Below, piece after piece: positions 62,161 through 64,000 of a DNA stretch of 64,000 nt. Source of the stretch: Mimachlamys varia (Eukaryota > Mollusca > Bivalvia > Pectinida > Pectinidae); contig OX392530.1 of assembly GCA_947623455.1 (NCBI GenBank), positions 1,277,501 through 1,341,500 on the forward strand, written 5' to 3'. Each line of letters begins with the position of its first letter. The stretch's first letter is position 1. Both the position numbers and the translations under genes were made by a program. A model generated the notes under the pieces. That model had not been told where the DNA came from. It searched no databases and saw nothing but the letters and a program-made list of their open reading frames with translations.

Positions 62161-63407
62161 CTAATATTGGAGAGAAATAAACAAGAGAGTTTTAATGCAA
62201 AAAATACTTTTAACTAAAAAAAACCCCAAAAAACAAACAATTTTGAAAAGATCATGAATGTAAAGCAGATTGTACTGATCTTAACACAAAGCATATGGGA
62301 AATACTGTACTAAAGGTTTGTTTGAAGAAATCTACAAAATTTCATATATCTTTTGAAAACTTATAGTTCAAGAGCACATGCACTGTTTATATTAGCTGAT
62401 GTTTATATGTTGACGTTCTTATTTAGAGTAATATTGATTTTTATTGTGGACGAAACATGCTGTAAATCTTTAAATCATTTTATAATCATAAGCAAACTGT
62501 TTTGCGTATTTCAAGTTTAAAAAAAACCTTCTTCATAATTGTGAACTGCGGTAAGTTTTCCTTGATACAATGATCATATAAGGACCGCACAAAGGTCGTT
62601 TTGATGACAATCGTGATCAAAACACTAAAGTTTATTTTGTGTACATAAATGTTGTATTTTTGTTATTCATTACAATTATTCTTTTTCTAAGAACACAGTT
62701 TCAGAATTGAACACAATTTAAATCACGATCACATTAAAGCAATCATAAAAAAGATTGTCATAGAACTTGATACTTCCACATAAAGGTAAGAAAAAAAAAC
62801 AAACAAAAAAGAAACTAGGCGACAAAGGGGACCCGATTTATAATTTGCTTAACTTCAATGAGTAACCATAAGAAACTTAAATACTCATTCTCCTAATTAA
62901 ATCGGGATAGGTATTTTACCTCATGACGTAACTGCATTTAACTTTGAAAAATGCCCCTTTTAAATTAACCTGGAATCAGAAATATGCCCTGATCAATTTT
63001 CTCCCGAAATTGAAAGGTTTATCCTAATAGGTCCCTGGATGTATTACCTCGAAATGTGGCAGACTCGAACAAATGATGCATTGCTCAATATACCTCTAAG
63101 CGTTACCATGTAACAGCAAGATTCTTAGATCACCATTTCCTTAACTTTGCCAGCAATATCACAATGAGTGATTTCATGTTCCTGACTCTGATATACATTT
63201 ATCTGATGCTGATACTTATCTGTATCTGCCGTAAACGAAGAATCGACATGTACTAAACTGGCAATCACGTGACTGAGCTAATTATGATACGGAAACACTT
63301 ACACTTTTTGCATATAAATGCGGACATACGTTCCTCGCAGTCCCAAAACTGTCGTTCTCCAGTCCCCTTAATAGTTCCACACAACGGTAAATCAGTATCA
63401 GGCAGAT
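61874..63407 (-). CDS. gene C: C-type-lectin-like protein with Cys-rich C-terminus (last two exons)
   Basis: Minus strand, 5' part outside the window. Exon 63407-63303 and terminal exon 62160-61874 join in phase 1. The first encodes CGTIKGTGERQFWDCEERMS then AFICKK, the typical end of a C-type lectin domain (Cys, Trp, Cys, F-x-C). The second encodes about 95 residues with CANRCFHVDDCRGFMLTC and KCNQFACDLYQ, similar to PAN/apple modules. Likely secreted or surface carbohydrate-binding protein; function inferred from the fold only. Confidence 0.75.
62161..63302. other. intron of gene C, nothing recognised
   Basis: AT-rich, no repeat family member identified. Confidence 0.5.
63303..63407 (-). 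CDS. gene C penultimate exon: end of C-type lectin domain
   Basis: Minus strand acceptor ACCATTGCAG, donor AAGT/GTAAGT, phase 1 at both ends. LPDTDLPLCGTIKGTGERQF and WDCEERMSAFICKK. Confidence 0.8.
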
Positions 63408-63749
63408 CTGCAATGGTATGAAAGAATATATATAATACCTTGTTATAAGTGCTTATACAAAAAAAAATTCTTTAGCGCAAGCCGTTAATGTGATAACAAT
63501 CTAAGAGATATGCTAAAAGGTGTCGAAATAACCCTAACCAACCCTCCCCACCGGTTACCCGCTCCGTTGTTGAACAAATATGTGATCACGAACTTGCATT
63601 AACATGCACGATAGGAATGTTTTCAATGTTTTGAGATTCTAATAAATGAAATTTTAAAAAATCCGAAACTTGTAATGTTGGATTCATAGAAATATGTATG
63701 CATGCAAGTTGGCCATTTTCGAAGGCTAAGAATAAACCATTGATCAGGA

Positions 63750-63835
63750 AGAGTTGAGTCCTGCAGTGGTGTAGTGGAAAAGCTGCCTGACTCTAGTCTC
63801 GAAGGTCGAGAGATACACACGCAGTGGGTGTAGGT
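63750..63835 (+). mobile_element. tRNA-like SINE head
   Basis: TGCAGTGGTGTAGTGGAAAA holds a good A box (TGGTGTAGTGG); the B box (AAGGTCGAGAG) is decayed. Too degenerate for a tRNA gene. Confidence 0.4.
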
Positions 63836-64000
63836 TGTTCCACAAACTGCATTTTTAAATGCATATTAAAATCTATTTAAACTGATATGTATATTGATTT
63901 CGCTCTGCGATCTTACTTTAAAAATCTTTGCTATTTCTTCCTTCTAGGATTTCCGCTGTTGTATATATTGAGCTAAATGTCTTACAACAGTTATACTCTT

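Overview
The window looks like nuclear DNA of a marine invertebrate, most likely a bivalve mollusc. The reasons are AT-rich sequence, genes split into many small exons with GT-AG introns, receptor architectures typical of lophotrochozoans, several tRNA-derived SINE fragments, and dozens of pieces of one retroelement family (called Rep-A here; its reverse transcriptase resembles Penelope-like elements). No prokaryotic or organelle features were seen. Exons were rebuilt by hand from open frames, splice signals and matching intron phases, so most exon ends rest on phase agreement, not on transcripts.

Layout. (1) 1-1404: a 28-bp minisatellite, then a 100-bp unit repeated up to the first recognised exon. 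(2) 1405-21947, + strand: gene A, a class I cytokine-receptor-like membrane protein, 5' end missing. It has a Cys-rich N-terminal cytokine-receptor module, a WSxWS-like motif, further fibronectin III domains, one membrane segment and a short tail without tyrosine; 15 exons, 656 visible residues. (3) 21948-26738: 3' flank and intergenic DNA with SINEs and retroelement fragments. (4) 26739-58842, + strand: gene B, a complete 33-exon receptor tyrosine phosphatase of 1266 residues. It has a signal peptide, an F5/8C/fucolectin-like domain, twelve EGF-like modules, a membrane segment, a juxtamembrane stretch with Y-x-N motifs, an active PTP domain D1 and a degenerate D2. (5) 58843-61873: 3' flank and intergenic DNA. 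(6) 61874-63407, - strand: the last two exons of gene C, with a C-type-lectin end and a Cys-rich PAN/apple-like C-terminus.

The most unusual signal is that six large or small tandem arrays start exactly at splice junctions and carry copies of the junction: the last exon bases plus the 5' splice site, or the 3' splice site plus the first exon bases. They lie at 1190-1440, 7641-8955, 18306-20080, 39021-39505, 48178-50500 and 53009-54865. A seventh array (13455-17090) abuts an acceptor and repeats TACTAAC, the ideal branch-point sequence, well over a hundred times. Two genes of unrelated family share this, so it looks like a local or genome-wide mutational process that multiplies splice sites. 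The genes are still readable through the flanking exons with intact phase.

Genes A and B are both cell-surface signalling receptors on the same strand, and gene C is a lectin-like protein; a role in recognition or immunity is plausible but only inferred.
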